From CAVSJJ01 sp963728395 (GTDB taxonomy: Bacteria; Actinomycetota; Actinomycetes; Actinomycetales; Dermatophilaceae), in assembly GCA_963728395.1 (NCBI GenBank), contig CAVSJJ010000003.1:62001-126000 (forward strand): a stretch of DNA of 64,000 nt. The letters are read 5' to 3'. Below the pieces are notes generated by a model, which saw nothing but the letters and a program-made list of their open reading frames with translations, was not told the DNA's origin and made no database searches. The position numbers were made by a program, and so were the translations under genes. Numbering within the stretch: position 1 is the first letter of the stretch; each line of letters starts with the position of its first letter. This document shows, piece by piece, positions 8,969 through 19,489 of the stretch.

Positions 8969-10925
8969 GTGGCGGGTCGGATCAGGGCCGAGGACATCAC
9001 GGCGGTCAAGGAGCGGTCGTCCATCGAGGACGTCGTGCGCGACCACGTCACGCTGCGTCCGGCCGGCGTCGGGTCGCTCAAGGGCCTGTGCCCCTTCCAC
9101 GACGAGAAGACCCCCTCGTTCACCGTCCGCCCGGCCGTCGGCGCCTACCACTGCTTCGGCTGCGGCGAGGGCGGCGACGTCATCTCCTTCGTCCAGAAGG
9201 TCGAGCACCTCACCTTCACCGAGGCCGTCGAGCGGCTGGCCGCCAAGGTCGGCATGGAGCTGCACTACGAGGAGGGGCCGGGTGGCGGCCGCGGCCGCGA
9301 GGAGGGCGGGCTGGGCCGGCGGACCCGGCTCGTCGAGGCACACCGGGCGGCCCAGGAGTTCTATGCCGCGGCGCTGCGTCGACCGGCAGGAGGCCCGGGC
9401 GGGCCGGGACTTCCTCCGGGCCCGCGGCTTCGACCGGGCCGCCGCGGAGCGGTTCGGGGTCGGGTTCGCGCCCGCGGGGCGGCGAGGAGCTCTCCCGCCA
9501 CCTGCGCAGCAAGGGGTTCACCGACGACGAGCTCGTCGCCGCGGGTCTGTCCGGGCGGGGGAGCCGGGGGCTCTACGACCGGTTCCGGGGGCGGCTGGTC
9601 TGGCCGATCCGGGACATCACCGGCGACACCGTGGGGTTCGGGGCGCGGCGGCTGTTCGACGACGACCGGATCGCGGCGAAGTACCTCAACACCTCCGAGA
9701 CGGCGATCTACAAGAAGTCGACCGTCCTCTACGGCCTCGACGCGGCGAAGAAGGCCATCGCCAGCGACGCGCACGGCCGTCGTCGTCGAGGGCTACACCG
9801 ACGTCATGGCCGCCCACCTCGCCGGCGTCGAGAGTGCGGTCGCGACCTGCGGCACGGCATTCGGGGTCGACCACATCAAGATCCTCCGGCGGATCATGCG
9901 CGACGAGGCCGGCCTCGCGCCCGGCCAAGGTCGTCTTCACCTTCGACGGCGACGCGGCCGGGCAGAAGGCCGCGATGAAGGCGTTCGGCGAGGACCAGCG
10001 CTGGGCCTCGCAGTCCTTCGTCGCCGTCGCCGCCGACGGGATGGACCCGTGCGAGCTGCGCGTCGAGAAGGGCGACGAGGCGGTCCGCAACCTCATCGAG
10101 GATGCCGTCCCGATGTTCGAGTTCGCCGTCCGGACGACGATCGGCCGCTTCGACCTCGACACCGCGGAGGGGCGGGTCCAGGCGATGCGGGCGGCGGCCC
10201 CGATCGTCGGGTCGATCCGCGACGCGTCGCTGCGCCCCGAGTACGTCCGGTCCGTCGCCGGCTGGCTCGGGGTCGAGGTCGAGCAGGTGGCGGCCGAGGT
10301 CGCCCGGGCCGGCCGGATCTCGGCCCACGACGGACGGCCGCCCGGCGGAGCCGCCGGCGGCGTCCGGCCAGCACCGACGAGGTGCCCGAGCCGAGCGAGA
10401 CCGAGGGGCGGGCCGCCCTGCCGACGCCCGACCTGCGCGACCCGGTCGTCGTCGCCGAGCGGCAGCTCCTCCAGGCGCTGCTCCAGTACCCCACCCAGTT
10501 CGGCACGGCGACGATCGACGCCATCGACCCCGCGGCGTTCACCGCCCCGGCCCATCGGGCGGTGTTCGACGGGGTCCGGGTCGGTCGCGGACCGCGCCGC
10601 GGCGCCTGTCGACGGCGGCCTGGGCCGCCGCGGTGACCGAGGCGGCGCCGCTCGCCGTGCAGCCGCTCATCGCCGAGCTGGCGGTGGCCCCGCTGCCGAC
10701 CCGCTTCGACAAGGACACCGGGCTGCCGCCGCGGCCGCTACCTCGACTCCCTCGTCATCGGGGTCCAGGACGCGGCCCTCGCGCCGGCAGATCGCCGACG
10801 CGATGGCGACGGTCCGCCGGCTCCAGAACGACCCGGGCGCCGACCCCGAGACGCTGCGTCGGCAGTCCGTCCGGCTCCACGAGCTCGAGCTGCCCGGGTC
10901 CGGCTGCGGGAGGGGCTGTCGATGA
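8969..10925 (+). CDS. dnaG: DNA primase
   Basis: Makes RNA primers at replication forks. GTG start behind AAGGAGG. N-terminal CHC2 zinc ribbon CPFHDEKTPSFTVRP...YHCFGCGEGGD, then the RNA polymerase domain (GVGFAPAG, LYDRFRGRLVWPIRDI, AKYLNTSETAIYKKS), the TOPRIM core VVEGYTDVMAAHLAGV and VVFTFDGDAAGQKA with its acidic metal ligands, and a C-terminal DnaB-interaction region (AERQLLQALLQYPTQF onward). About 640 residues, normal for actinobacteria. The first 130 codons are clean; later parts need about nine frame changes. The end is set by the TGA overlapping the ATG of the next gene, but may shift. Confidence 0.9.
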
Positions 10926-11439
10926 GGATGCCCGTGGCGTCGACCCGTCGCTGCCCGGACGGGTCGGTGCCAGCGCTCGCGCTCGAGCCGGGCGAGCGGG
11001 TCCTGGACTGGACCACCGACGCCGCACGGCACCGTGCTCGTCGCCACGACGACGCACCTGTATGCCGTGGCCGGTCGGCGAGGTCGTCCTGTCGCGCGGC
11101 CCTGGCACCTCGTCGACGCCGGGCGGTGGAACCGCGACACCTCCGCGCTGACGGTCACCTGGGTCGACGGGCAGCGTCGGGGTCGATGGGCGCTCGAGGA
11201 GGGCGCGGCCTTCCTCCAGGCGCTGCGCGAGCGGGTCCAGGCCTCCGTCGTGCTCGCCGAGGCGGTCGACCTCGGCGAGCGCCGCTCGGCGCGGGTCGTC
11301 GTCCGCCGGGACCTGGGACCGGCCGGCTGTTCGGCCAGACGATCCTCGGCCGCGGCGTCCGGGCCGGAGGACCCGGCGGTCGCGCGAGGCGACCGCGGCG
11401 GCGTTGGCCGCCCTCAAGGAGCAGGTCGGCCTCGACTGA
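10922..11439 (+). CDS. Uncharacterised dnaG-linked protein
   Basis: Starts at an ATG overlapping the dnaG stop. Reads as MRMPVASTRRCPDG, ALEPGERVLDWTTDAGGTVLVATTTH, LVDAGRWNRDTSALTVTWVDG, FLQALRERVQASVVLAEAVDL, VVVRRDLGTGRLFGQTILG and a final helix ATAAALAALKEQVGLD. Beta-rich N-terminal half followed by a helix, about 170 residues. I recognise it as the kind of hypothetical protein that follows dnaG in many actinobacteria, but know no function. Three frame changes. Last gene of the DinB-dnaG run before a convergent cation exporter. Confidence 0.6.
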
Positions 11440-11447
11440 CCCGGCCC

Positions 11448-11613
11448 GTCCGGGTCAGTAACTCACCCAATAGGGCACTTTTCGACCTCGGGCATCCCGT
11501 CGTCGCGCCCGGGTCCGGGTCAGTAACTCACCCAATAGGGCACTTTTCGACCTCGGTTCCGGGCGCTCACCCGGGGTGGGCGGTCAACAACTTCCCTATT
11601 GGGTGAGTTACTG
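11448..11613. repeat. Two 44-base direct repeats plus a 20-base inverted copy
   Basis: Copies 1 (11448-11491) and 2 (11513-11556) are identical over 44 bases, with core CAGTAACTCACCCAATAGGG followed by CACTTTTCGACCTCGG. A third, inverted copy (11594-11613) matches 20 bases of the core, CCCTATTGGGTGAGTTACTG, so copy 2 and the inverted copy can form a long hairpin with a loop of about 50 bases. The array fills the gap between two convergent genes, and the inverted copy supplies the TAA stop of the cation exporter. The AT-rich composition is unlike its surroundings. Could be a bidirectional terminator or a small mobile element. Confidence 0.85.
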
Positions 11614-12564
11614 GCCCGAGGTGGGGGTGGCCGGATCGGGGAGGGGGAGGACCGGGACCTCGGTGGGGTAGTCGTCGTAGGAGCGAGGATCCTCCCGGGG
11701 CTCGACGTGGGCGATGAGCGAGACGCTCGACACCCGCTCGTCGAGGGCCGACTCGATCCGCTCGACGAGGTCGTGGCTGTGCTGGACCGACCACTCGCCG
11801 GGGACGAGGACGTGGACCTCGGCGAACCCGCGGTGGCCCGACGACCGGGTGCGCAGGCCGTGGAAGCTGCACCTCGTCGTCGGTGAACCCGGTGAGGACG
11901 TCCGCGAGCGCGCGCCGACTCCTCGGCGGGGAGCGCCCCGTCCATGAGGCCGCGCGAACGACTGGTGCATGAGCCGCCAGCCCGTGACGATGATGTTGAC
12001 CCCGACGAGCAGCGCGACGAGCGGGTCGAGCCGGTCGATGCCGGTCACCGCGACGACGAGGACGCCGACGACGACGCCGGCCGGAGGTCCACACGTCGGT
12101 GAGCAGGTGCCGGCCGTCGGCGGTGAGGGTGAGCGAGCGGTGCTCCCGTCCGGCCCGGATGAGCACCCACGCCACGCCGCCGTTGATGAGCGACGCGACG
12201 ACCGAGATGGCCAGACCGACGCCGACGTTCTCGAGCGGCTGGGGGTGGAGGAACCGCTCGATGGCGGTCCAGATGATGACCCGCGGCCGCGACGAGGATC
12301 ATCTGTCCCTCGGCCGCCGCGGAGAAGTACTCCGCCTTCGTGTGGCCGAACTGGTGGCCCTCGTCGGCGGGCCGGGCGGCGATCGTGAGTGCGATGAGCG
12401 CGACGATCGCGGCGACGAGGTTGACCGTGGACTCGGCCGCGTCCGACAGCAGGCCGACGGAGCCGGTGAGCCAGCCACGCGCCGGTCTTCAGGGCGATCG
12501 TCGCGAGGGCCGCGGCGATGGACATCCAGGCGAACCGTCGCAGGTCCCGCCGCTCGGTGCTCAC
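11608..12564 (-). CDS. Cation diffusion facilitator (zinc/iron exporter)
   Basis: Proton-coupled metal exporter of the CDF family in the inner membrane. GTG start gives MSTERRDLRRFAWMSIAAAL. Membrane helices are recognisable (ATIALKTGAWLTGS, SESTVNLVAA-type helix II with the metal Asp region, GHTKAEYFSAAAEGQMILVA, NVGVGLAISVVASLINGGVAW, HLLTDVWTSAGVVVGVLVVA with the H-x3-D metal site, DPLVALLVGVNIIVTGWRL). The cytoplasmic C-terminal domain ends with FAEVHVLVPGEWSVQHSHDL and SVSLIAHVEP. About 320 residues with five or more frame changes. Metal specificity cannot be read. Its stop lies inside the inverted repeat copy. Confidence 0.82.
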   Translation of the reverse strand: MSTERRDLRRFAWMSIAAALATIALKTGAWLAHRLRRPAVGRGRVHGQPRRRDRRAHRTHDRRPARRRGPPVRPHEGGVLLRGGRGTDDPRRGRGSSSGPPSSGSSTPSRSRTSASVWPSRSSRRSSTAAWRGCSSGPDGSTARSPSPPTAGTCSPTCGPPAGVVVGVLVVAVTGIDRLDPLVALLVGVNIIVTGWRLMHQSFARPHGRGAPRRGVGARSRTSSPGSPTTRCSFHGLRTRSSGHRGFAEVHVLVPGEWSVQHSHDLVERIESALDERVSSVSLIAHVEPREDPRSYDDYPTEVPVLPLPDPATPTSGQ

Positions 12565-12736
12565 CCGGTCATTCTCGCCGCGTCGGCGAATGTCCTGCGG
12601 CCCCGGAGGCCCCACGCCGCCGATGTGACGCAGGTCACGCCCGTCACGTCCGTGCGGGTCCGTCGTCGTTTTCTCGCGGCGGCCGCGCCCTTGCTATCGT
12701 TGCCGGGCGCTGCCGCAGCGATCCTGCGGCAGACCT

Positions 12737-12809
12737 TCCTCCGTAGCTCAATTGGCAGAGCAGCCGGCTGTTAACCGGCAGGTTGTTGGTTCGAGTCCAA
12801 CCGGGGGAG
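12737..12809 (+). tRNA. tRNA-Asn (anticodon GTT)
   Basis: 73 bases. Acceptor TCCTCCG pairs with CGGGGGA; D-arm TAGCTCAATTGGCAGAGCA; anticodon stem GCCGG/CCGGC with loop CTGTTAA, anticodon GTT; T-arm TTGGTTCGAGTCCAA. CCA is not encoded. A strong hairpin follows 10 bases downstream. Confidence 0.97.
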
Positions 12810-12819
12810 CAGCAGGGGG

Positions 12820-12850
12820 ACGGCCCCGGACCGATGCGGTCCGGGGCCGT
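12820..12850. terminator. Strong hairpin between tRNA-Asn and the ABC transporter
   Basis: Perfect 14-base-pair stem, ACGGCCCCGGACCG and its complement, closed by a three-base ATG loop. No long T-tract, as usual in high-GC actinobacteria, though a TTGTCGTT stretch follows on the plus strand. It sits between the tRNA-Asn end and the convergent end of the glutamate-type permease gene and can serve both directions. Confidence 0.7.
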
Positions 12851-12886
12851 TGTCGTTGCCCAGCCAGAGCGGCCGGTATGCCGCGC

Positions 12887-13824
12887 TCAGAGCCCGGCGC
12901 CCGGACCGGCGTTCGTCGCGTCGACGTACTGCACGTCGCCGGCCATGTCCGACTGCGGATCGGGCTGTCCGCCGACCGCCCCCTTGCCCTGCCCGGTGGG
13001 CTGGCCGCGGCCCCGCAGCCGCCGCTGGACGAGCGCGGCGATCTTCGTCAGCGAGTAGTTCATGATGATGAACAGCAGGGCCGCCACGAGGTAGGCCGGC
13101 ACCGTGTTGGCGTAGGCCGAGCCGAGGGTCTTGGACCAGGTTGAGCAGCTCGTGGTACGTGATGACGTTGCCGAGGGCGCTGTCCTTGAGGACGACGACG
13201 AGCTGGCTGATGAGCGCGGGCAGCATCGCCGTCAGGGCCTGCGGGAGCTGGATCGAGCGGAGCGTCTGGCCCCGGGTCAGCCCGATCGACAGTCCCGCCT
13301 CGGCCTGGCCGGTCGGCAGCGAGTGCACCCCGGAGCGGACGAGCTCGGCGATGACCGAGCCGTTGTAGAGGGTGAGCCCGAGGACGACGGCGGCGAGCGG
13401 GGCGAGGTCGTCCGGAGCCGAGCTGCTGCGGGCGAAGCACCGAAGTAGGCGAAGACCATCATGAGAGCACGGGCACGGACCGGAAGAACTCGACGACGAC
13501 GCCGCTGCCAGCGCGACCCAGCGGGCCGGCCGACAGCCGGCCCATGCCGAAGACGAGGCCGAAGATCCGGCGAGGACGACGCGAGAGGGCGGCCGCCTTG
13601 AGGGTGCCGCCACAGGCCCGGGCAGCAGGTAGTCCGTCCACACCTCGGGTCGGTGACGAAGGGCGTCCACATGTAGCCCTCGAGCTGGTTGCGCCTGCTC
13701 CCATCTTCCACGAGGGCGAAGCCGAGGAACGCGAGCGACGAGCACGACGCCGACGACGGTGAGGACGGATGGCGACGCCGGGCGCGCGGGCCCGGCGCGT
13801 CGAAGAGGAGGCGGAGGCGCTCAT
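12887..13824 (-). CDS. Amino acid ABC transporter permease (GluD-like)
   Basis: Second permease of a gluABCD-type importer. Start ATG at 13822-13824 overlaps the stop of the preceding permease (ATGA). Reads MSASASS, a first helix, then LWGTLKAAALSVVLAGIFG, VVVEFFRSVPVLMMVFAYFG, TLYNGSVIAELVRSGVHSLP, the EAA loop AGLSIGLTRGQTLRSIQLPQA, TAMLPALISQLVVVLKDSAL and YLVAALLFIIMNYSLTKIA, ending in a basic/Gly-rich tail. About 310 residues; around six frame changes in the first half. Belongs to the HisM/polar amino acid permease group. Confidence 0.82.
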
Positions 13825-14488
13825 CGCTTCACCGCCAGCCGCCGGGAGAGCCGGGTGAGATAGACCCCGAGCGGGAGGGTGAGGATGACGAAGCCGAGGG
13901 CGAAGATGAAGAACGATCGCCGAGGCTCGCCCGCTCGTTCTCGGTCATCTCTGCAGCAGACCGGCGGACTCCTCGGCTGCCAGGATGACGGCCGCGACGG
14001 TCGTGTTCTTGATCAGCGCGATGAGGGTGTTGCCGAGCGGGCGATGGCCCCGCGGAAGGCCTGGGGGAGGAGGACCTCGCGCAGCGACTGCCCGAAGGTC
14101 AGGCCGATGGACCGGGCGGCCTCGGCCTGCCCGACGGGGACGTGTTGACGCCGCTGCGCAGCGCCTCGCAGACGAAGGCGGCGTGGTAGACGGACAGCAT
14201 GATGACGGCCCAGATGTAGTTGTTGCGGCGATGTCGTCGGTGAAGCTGAAGCCCGAGGATGAAGATCAGCCCGAGGATGCTGAACGACGATGAGCAGAGT
14301 CAGCGGGGTGTTGCGGAAGATGTTGACGTAGCGCGTGCCGATGCAGCCGGAGCACGGCGACGGGCGAGACCCGCAGGACGCGAAGACCGTGCCGATGACG
14401 AGCGCCCCGATCGCGGAGAGGACGGTGAGCTGGATCGTCACCCAGAAGGCGCCGAGGATGTCGTACGTTGCGCGAGGATGTCGCCCAC
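13821..14488 (-). CDS. Amino acid ABC transporter permease (GluC-like)
   Basis: First permease of the importer. GTG start gives MGDILAQYDILGAFWVTIQL, followed by TVLSAIGALVIGTVFAS, YVNIFRNTPLTLLIVFSILG, the EAA loop AARSIGLTFGQSLREVLLPQ, GAIAPLGNTLIALIKNTTVA, FFIFALGFVILTLPLGVYL and a basic end RRLAVKR. About 225 residues, usual for this family. Many frame changes. The stop TGA overlaps the next permease start, so translation of the two membrane subunits is coupled. Confidence 0.82.
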
Positions 14489-14575
14489 CGGGCCTCTTTC
14501 TGTGAGCGGGGCCCGTCCTCGGTACGCCGCCCGCGCACCCGGCGCGCGAGCGGCATCCCGGGTCAGCGCGTACGG

Positions 14576-15422
14576 TCAGGCGCAGGCGTCCGGGGTCGGC
14601 GGGTTGCCCGGACCCGGCTTGTAGTCCGCCGGGCCGAGGTTGGCGTCGACGAACTTCTGCCACGCGCCGTCGTCGATCATCGCCTTGATGCGCGTCGGTG
14701 ACCTTCTGGCAGAGCGCGGTGTCGCCCTTCTTCAGGCCGACGCCGTAGTTCTCCGTCGGAGAAGGTGTTGCCGACGACCTTGAGCTTGCCCTTGTACTGG
14801 TCCTGCGCGGCGTAGCCGGCGAGGATCGTGTCGTCGGTCGTGAGGGCGTCGACGTGCCGGAGCTGAGCGCGGCGACGCACTCGGAGTAGGTGCCGAACTC
14901 CTGGAGGTTGACTCCCGGGTACTTGTCCTTGATGTTCTGCGCCGACGTCGAGCCGGTGACCGAGCAGAGCTTCTTGCCGTCGAGGGTGTCGGGCCCGGTG
15001 ATCGAGGTGTCGTCGGACCGGACGAGCAGGTCCTGGCCGGCGATGAAGTACGGCCCGGCGAAGGAGACCTTCTCCTTGCGCTCGTCGGTGATGGAGTAGG
15101 TGCCGACGATGAGGTCGACCTGGCCCGTCGAGATGAGCGTCTCGCGCTGGGCGATCGGCGCCTGGACCACTCGATCTGGTCGGCGGCGTAGCCGAGCTTG
15201 TCGGCGATGTACGTCGCGACGTCGACGTCGAAGCCCTTGTAGGTCGAGCCCGTCTTCAGGCCGAGGCCGGGCTGGTCGAACTTGATGCCGATCTTGATGC
15301 CGTGCTCGCCGCCGCCCCGCCGTGCCGCCGGTGTGCCGCCGGAGGTGCCGCTCCGCAGGCGGCCAGGCCGAGCGCGCTGACCGCCGCCACCGCGGCGCAG
15401 GGCCGATCCGTCGTGCCTTCAT
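14576..15422 (-). CDS. Glutamate-type amino acid binding lipoprotein (GluB-like)
   Basis: Solute receptor of the importer, tethered outside the membrane. Start MKARRIGPALRR behind AGGAGG; a hydrophobic stretch ends in a lipobox-like LGLAACG. Mature part: IKIGIKFDQPGLGLKTG, GFDVDVATYIADKLGY, QIEWVQAPIAQRETLISTGQ, VDLIVGTYSITDERKEKVSF, AGPYFIAGQDLLVR, SVTGSTSAQNIKDKYPGV, ENYGVGLKKGDTALCQKVTD, ending KPGPGNPPTPDACA. These are the cluster 3 signatures of polar amino acid binding proteins, here closest in pattern to glutamate binders. About 280 residues; seven frame changes. Substrate is inferred. Confidence 0.82.
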
Positions 15423-15504
15423 CTGGTGTTCCTCCTGGTTCATGCGGCTGGTGTCGTATGCCGCGGAGTGGTGATCGGTGGTCCGGGACTGGCCGGTGCC
15501 GCGG

Positions 15505-16251
15505 TCAGTGGGTGAGGATCTTGCCGAGGAAGTCCTTGGCGCGCGTCGCTCTGCGGGTTGGTGAAGAAGGTCTCGGGGTCGGCCTGCTCGACGATCTGGC
15601 CGTCGGCCATGAAGACGACCCGGTCGGCGGCCCTGCGGGCGAAGCCCATCTCGTGGGTGACGACGACCATCGTCATGCCGCTCCTGGCCAGCTCGGTCAT
15701 GACGTCGAGGACCTCGTTGATCATCTCGGGGTCGAGGGCCGAGGTCGGCTCGTCGAAGAGCATGACCTTGGGGTCCATCGCGAGGGAGCGGGCGATGGCG
15801 ACCCGCTGCTGCTGGCCGCCGGAGAGCTGGGCGGGGTACTTGCTCCGCCTGGTCCTCGACGCCGACCCGGTCGAGCAGCTCGCGGCGCCCGCTTCTCGGC
15901 GTCGTCCTTCGTCATCCTGCGGACCTTGATCGGGCCCGAGGGTGACGTTCTCGAGGATCGTCTTGTGCGCGAAGAGGTTGAAGCTCTGGAAGACCATGCC
16001 GACGTCGGCGCGCAGCTGGGCGAGCGCCTTGCCCTCCTCGGGGAGCGGGCTTGCCGTCGATCTCGATCGTCCCGGACTCGAAGGTCTCGAGCCGGTTGAT
16101 CGTGCGGCACAGGGTGGACTTGCCCGAGCCGGACGGGCCGATGACGACGACGACCTCGCCCTGGTCGATCTCGAGGTCGATGTCCTTGAGCACGTGGAGG
16201 TCGCCGAAGTGCTTGTTGACCTTGCGCAGGGCCACGAGAGGGGTTCGCCAT
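15505..16251 (-). CDS. Amino acid ABC transporter ATP-binding protein (GluA-like)
   Basis: Energises the importer. Corrected start MANPLVALRKVNKHFGDLHV; Walker A GPSGSGKST, Q-loop MVFQSFNLFAHKTILENV, signature LSGGQQQRVAIARSLAM, Walker B KVMLFDEPTSALDPEM, H-loop VVVTHEMGFARRAADRV, ending SDRAKDFLGKILTH. About 245 residues, as expected for HisP/GlnQ-type subunits. First gene of the four-gene operon (ATPase, receptor, two permeases), the same order as gluABCD of corynebacteria. Four frame changes. The 185-base gap to the divergent FAD enzyme should hold the promoter; no operator is obvious. Confidence 0.88.
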
Positions 16252-16436
16252 CGTCAGAACCTCCCAGCGAAAGTCCAGATGGTCAACAGGGGCGACCCCT
16301 CCGTCGCAGCACCCGAGACCCAATCGAGACCTTGGCACACCGTCGGGGTGCCGGCCGATGGGCAGCGCCGGAGGGGCCTGGCGTGTTTACCGGTCGGCGG
16401 TTCGAAAATTCGCGCCGGGCGGTGCACCATGGGTTC

Positions 16437-17847
16437 ATGAGCATCGTCGCGGCGGCCCTGGCGGACGCGCGTCCCGAGGTCTACTGGACCGACCGGCCGG
16501 ATCTGCGGCCGGCCGCGCGGAGCGCCGCTGACCGGCGCGGGCCACCGGGCCGACCTCGTCGTCGTCGGTGGCGGGTTCACCGGCCTGTGGGCCGCGGTCC
16601 AGGCCAAGGAGGACGACCCGTCCGCGCGATGTCGTCGTCCTCGAGGCGGGCCGGCTCGGGCGTCGGCGCCTCCGGGCCGCAACGGCGGGTTCGTCTCGCC
16701 CTCGCTGACCCACGGTCTCGCCCAGGGGCTCGCCCAGTGGCCCGACGAGATCGCCACGCTCCAGCGCCTCGCGCGACGAGAACATGGCGGGGATCGCGGA
16801 CCTCGATCGCGGCATACGGGATCGACGCCGACTTCCACGTCCCCGGCGAGATCACCCTCGCCCTCACCGACGCACCAGGTCGCCGCCGTGCGTGAGCGGC
16901 CTACGAGCTGCATCGCGCGCACGGCGAGCCGGCGGAGTACCTCGACGCCGACGCCGCCCGGGCCCGGGTCGACTCGCCGCGCCTACCTCGCCGGCTGGGT
17001 CGACCCGAGCGTCGGCCTCGTCGACCCGGCGCGGCTCGTCTGGGGCCTCGCCGCCGCGGCCGAGTCGCTCGGCGTCCGGCTGCACGAGGACACCGCCGTG
17101 CGGGGCATCGAGCGGGACGGCGCGGCGCTCCGGGTGCGCACCGAGTGGGGCAGCATCCGAGCCGACGGCGTCCTCGTGGCGACGAACGCCACCCGGCCGC
17201 TGCGCCGGATCGCGTGCGTAGGTCCTCCCGGTCTACGACCACGTCCTCATGACCGAGCCACTCACCGCCGCCCAGCTGCTCCGCGATCGGCTGGGAGGGC
17301 CGCGAGGGGCTCACCGACGCCGGGCAACCAGTTCCACTACTACCGGCGCACCGAGCGACGACCGGATCCTCTTCGGCGGCTACGACGCCAACTACCACTT
17401 CCCGGGCCGGGTCGACCCCGACCTCGAGCAGTCCGACGCCTCGCACGGGCTGCTCGCCCAGCACTTCTTCGAGATCTTTCCCCAGCTCGAGGGGCTGCGC
17501 TTCACCCACCGATGGGGCGGGGTCATCGCCACGACCTCACGATTCACGCCGGTGTTCGGCACCGCGTTCGGCGGGCGCCTGGCCTACGCCGCCGGCTACA
17601 CCGGTCTCGGGGTGGGCGCGAGCCGGTTCGGCGCCCGGGTCGCCCTCGACCTGCTCGCCGGGCGCAGCCGACCGAGGCGAGCAGCCTGGCGATGGTGCGG
17701 CGCAAGCCGATGCCCTTCCCGCCGGAGCCCCTCCGGTATGCCGCGGTGCGCGCCACGCGGGCCGCCCTCGCCGCCGAGGACCGCACCGGGCGCCGGGGTG
17801 CCTGGCTCGGCGTGCTCGACCGGTTCGGCGTCGGCTTCGACAGCTGA
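16437..17847 (+). CDS. FAD-dependent oxidoreductase (DAO/PuuB-like)
   Basis: DadA/glycine oxidase fold enzyme. MSIVAAALADARPEVYWTD leads to the dinucleotide-binding VVVGGGFTGLWAA, DVVVLEAGRLGVGASGRNGG, FVSPSLTHGLAQG, IDADFHVPGEITLALT, the second FAD contact VRLHEDTAVRGIERDGAAL, GVLVATNATRPLRRI, ILFGGYDANYHFPGRVDPDL, FTHRWGGVIATTSRFTPVFG and the closing AYAAGYTGLGVGASRFGARV. About 470 residues, the size and SGRNGGFVSPS motif of gamma-glutamylputrescine oxidase-like proteins. Substrate not determined. Seven or so frame changes. Lies head to head with the glutamate-type importer, which may hint at amine or amino acid use. Confidence 0.75.
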
Positions 17848-17897
17848 GCCCGACATATCCCGCGACACGGAGGCGGGGAACCGGACAGACTGCGCCG

Positions 17898-18834
17898 GTG
17901 ACCACGTCGACGACGCAGATCGACCTTCCCGGCGGGCTGACCGCCCGCCCGCTCACCGACGCCGACGCCCGGGCCGTCTACGAGCTGATGGCCGCGCAGG
18001 AGCAGGCCGACATCGGTGAGGTCGTCATCGAGCCCGCCGACATCGTCGCCGACTGGCAGCGCCCCGGCACCGACCTCGCCGCGTCGACCGTCGGGGTCTT
18101 CGACGGCGACGTGCTCGTCGGCTACGGCGAGGTGTCGGCGCGGGAGCGGGGCGACGCGGCCGTCCACCCGGCATACCGCGGGCGGGGCATCGGCACGGCG
18201 ATCGCCCGGTGGATGCAGGCCCGGGCGGCGGCACTCGGCCGCCGGGTCATCGGGATGCCGGTGCCCGAGGGCTCGCCCGGCGACCGGCTGCTCGCCGGGC
18301 TGGGGTACTACGTGCGGTGGTCGAGCTGGGTGCTCGAGGTCCCCGAGGGAGCGGCCATCCCGCATCGGCCGCTGCCGCCCGGGTATGCCGTGCGGGCGGC
18401 CGAGGCCGCGGAGTACGAGGCGTGCTGGGAGGTCATCGAGGACGCCTTCCTCGAGTGGTCGCAGCGCGACCGTGAGCCGTTCGGGGTGTGGGCAGCCGGG
18501 ACGATCGCGGCGGCCGGGCTTCGAACCATGGATGCTCCGGGTGGTGCTCGACCCGGGGGGAGCGCTCGTCGGGGTGGCCCTGGTACTCCTCGCCGACGAC
18601 GGGGCCGAGGGCTTCGTCGACCGGCTCGCCGTGCGCGGCGACCACCGGGGGAAGGGGCTGGCCCAGGCACTCCTCGTCGACGCGTTCGCCGCCGCCCGAG
18701 AGCACGGTGCCGTGCGCTCCACGCTCAGCACGGACTCGCGCACCGGAGCGCTGGGCCTCTACGAGAAGGTCGGGATGGTCGTCACCTCGACCTGGCTGCA
18801 CCGGGCGGTCGACCTCGACCGCGGCCCGTCGTGA
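17898..18834 (+). CDS. Tandem GNAT-family N-acetyltransferase
   Basis: Two acetyltransferase domains in about 312 residues. Domain 1: LTARPLTDADARAVYELM, VGYGEVSARERGDAAVHPAY, acetyl-CoA loop RGRGIGTAIARWMQ and GYYVRWSSWVLEVP. Domain 2: GYAVRAAEAAEYEACWEV, FEPWMLRVVLDPGGALVGVA, FVDRLAVRGDHRGKGLAQAL (second acetyl-CoA loop), STDSRTGALGLYEKVGMV. One frame change near 18520. The tandem arrangement resembles mycothiol synthase (MshD), but such double-GNAT proteins are numerous in actinobacteria and the diagnostic residues cannot be checked here. GTG start 50 bases after the FAD enzyme. Confidence 0.75.
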
Positions 18835-18862
18835 CCGGCGCGGTCGGTCCTGCGCCGGCGGG

Positions 18863-19489
18863 TCAGGGCCGGTGGGCGGTGACGAGGAAGAGGCCGTAGG
18901 AACGGTCCTCGCCCTCGACCTGCTTCTCGACCGTGTAGGCGTGCCGGAAGGCACGTCGGAGAGGTGGGCGCCCGTCGAGCCATCCCGCCAGCTCGTTCCC
19001 GGTCGAACCCGTGGTGCCCGTCGAAGTCCCCGCCGTGGAAGGAGCCGTCCTCGGCGTCGAGGTCGACGAGCGCGAGCCGGCCCGCCGGCGGTTGAGCAGG
19101 GCATGGAACGCGCCGAGCAGCGCGCGGCACGTCCGGCGACGTGGTGCAGCGCCATCATGCGAAGGACGAGGTCGTAGCGGTCCTCCGGGACCGGGTCGGT
19201 CATGAGGTCGAGCCGGACAGCGCGCATCCGGTCGGCCGACGGGATGGTCGGCGATGCGCTTCGCGCGGCCGACATCGGTCATCCCGGCGCGAGGCGTCGG
19301 CGAAGGTGACGGTGCCGAGGTCGGCGGCGAGGTGCACGGCCCAGCAGCCCGGTGCCGGCGCCGTACTCGAGTGCCGCCATCGTGGGCTGAGGGGGATGGT
19401 CTCGCGGATCACCTGTGGCGATGGCCGCGCCCGTTCGACCCGGTCGGGCTGGTCGTCCCAGGTCTCGCCTCGGCGTCGAAGTCCGTCAC
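18863..19489 (-). CDS. Class I SAM-dependent methyltransferase
   Basis: Starts GTG, MTDFDAEARTWDDQP, then motif I region ALEYGAGTGLLGLHLA, TVTFADASRGMTDVARAKI, RAVRLDLMTDPVPEDRYDLV, MMALHHVADVPRALLGAFHA, RLALVDLDAEDGSFHGGDFD and HHGFDRNELAGWLDG, ending GLFLVTAHRP. A small (about 205 residues) UbiE-like fold protein acting on an unknown small molecule. Its GTG overlaps the TGA of the kinase gene (GTGA), so the two are translationally coupled. About six frame changes. Confidence 0.72.

Noticed and set aside
8949..9123. Minus-strand small frame inside the dnaG start
   Set aside because: No ribosome site and complete overlap with the conserved zinc ribbon of DnaG.
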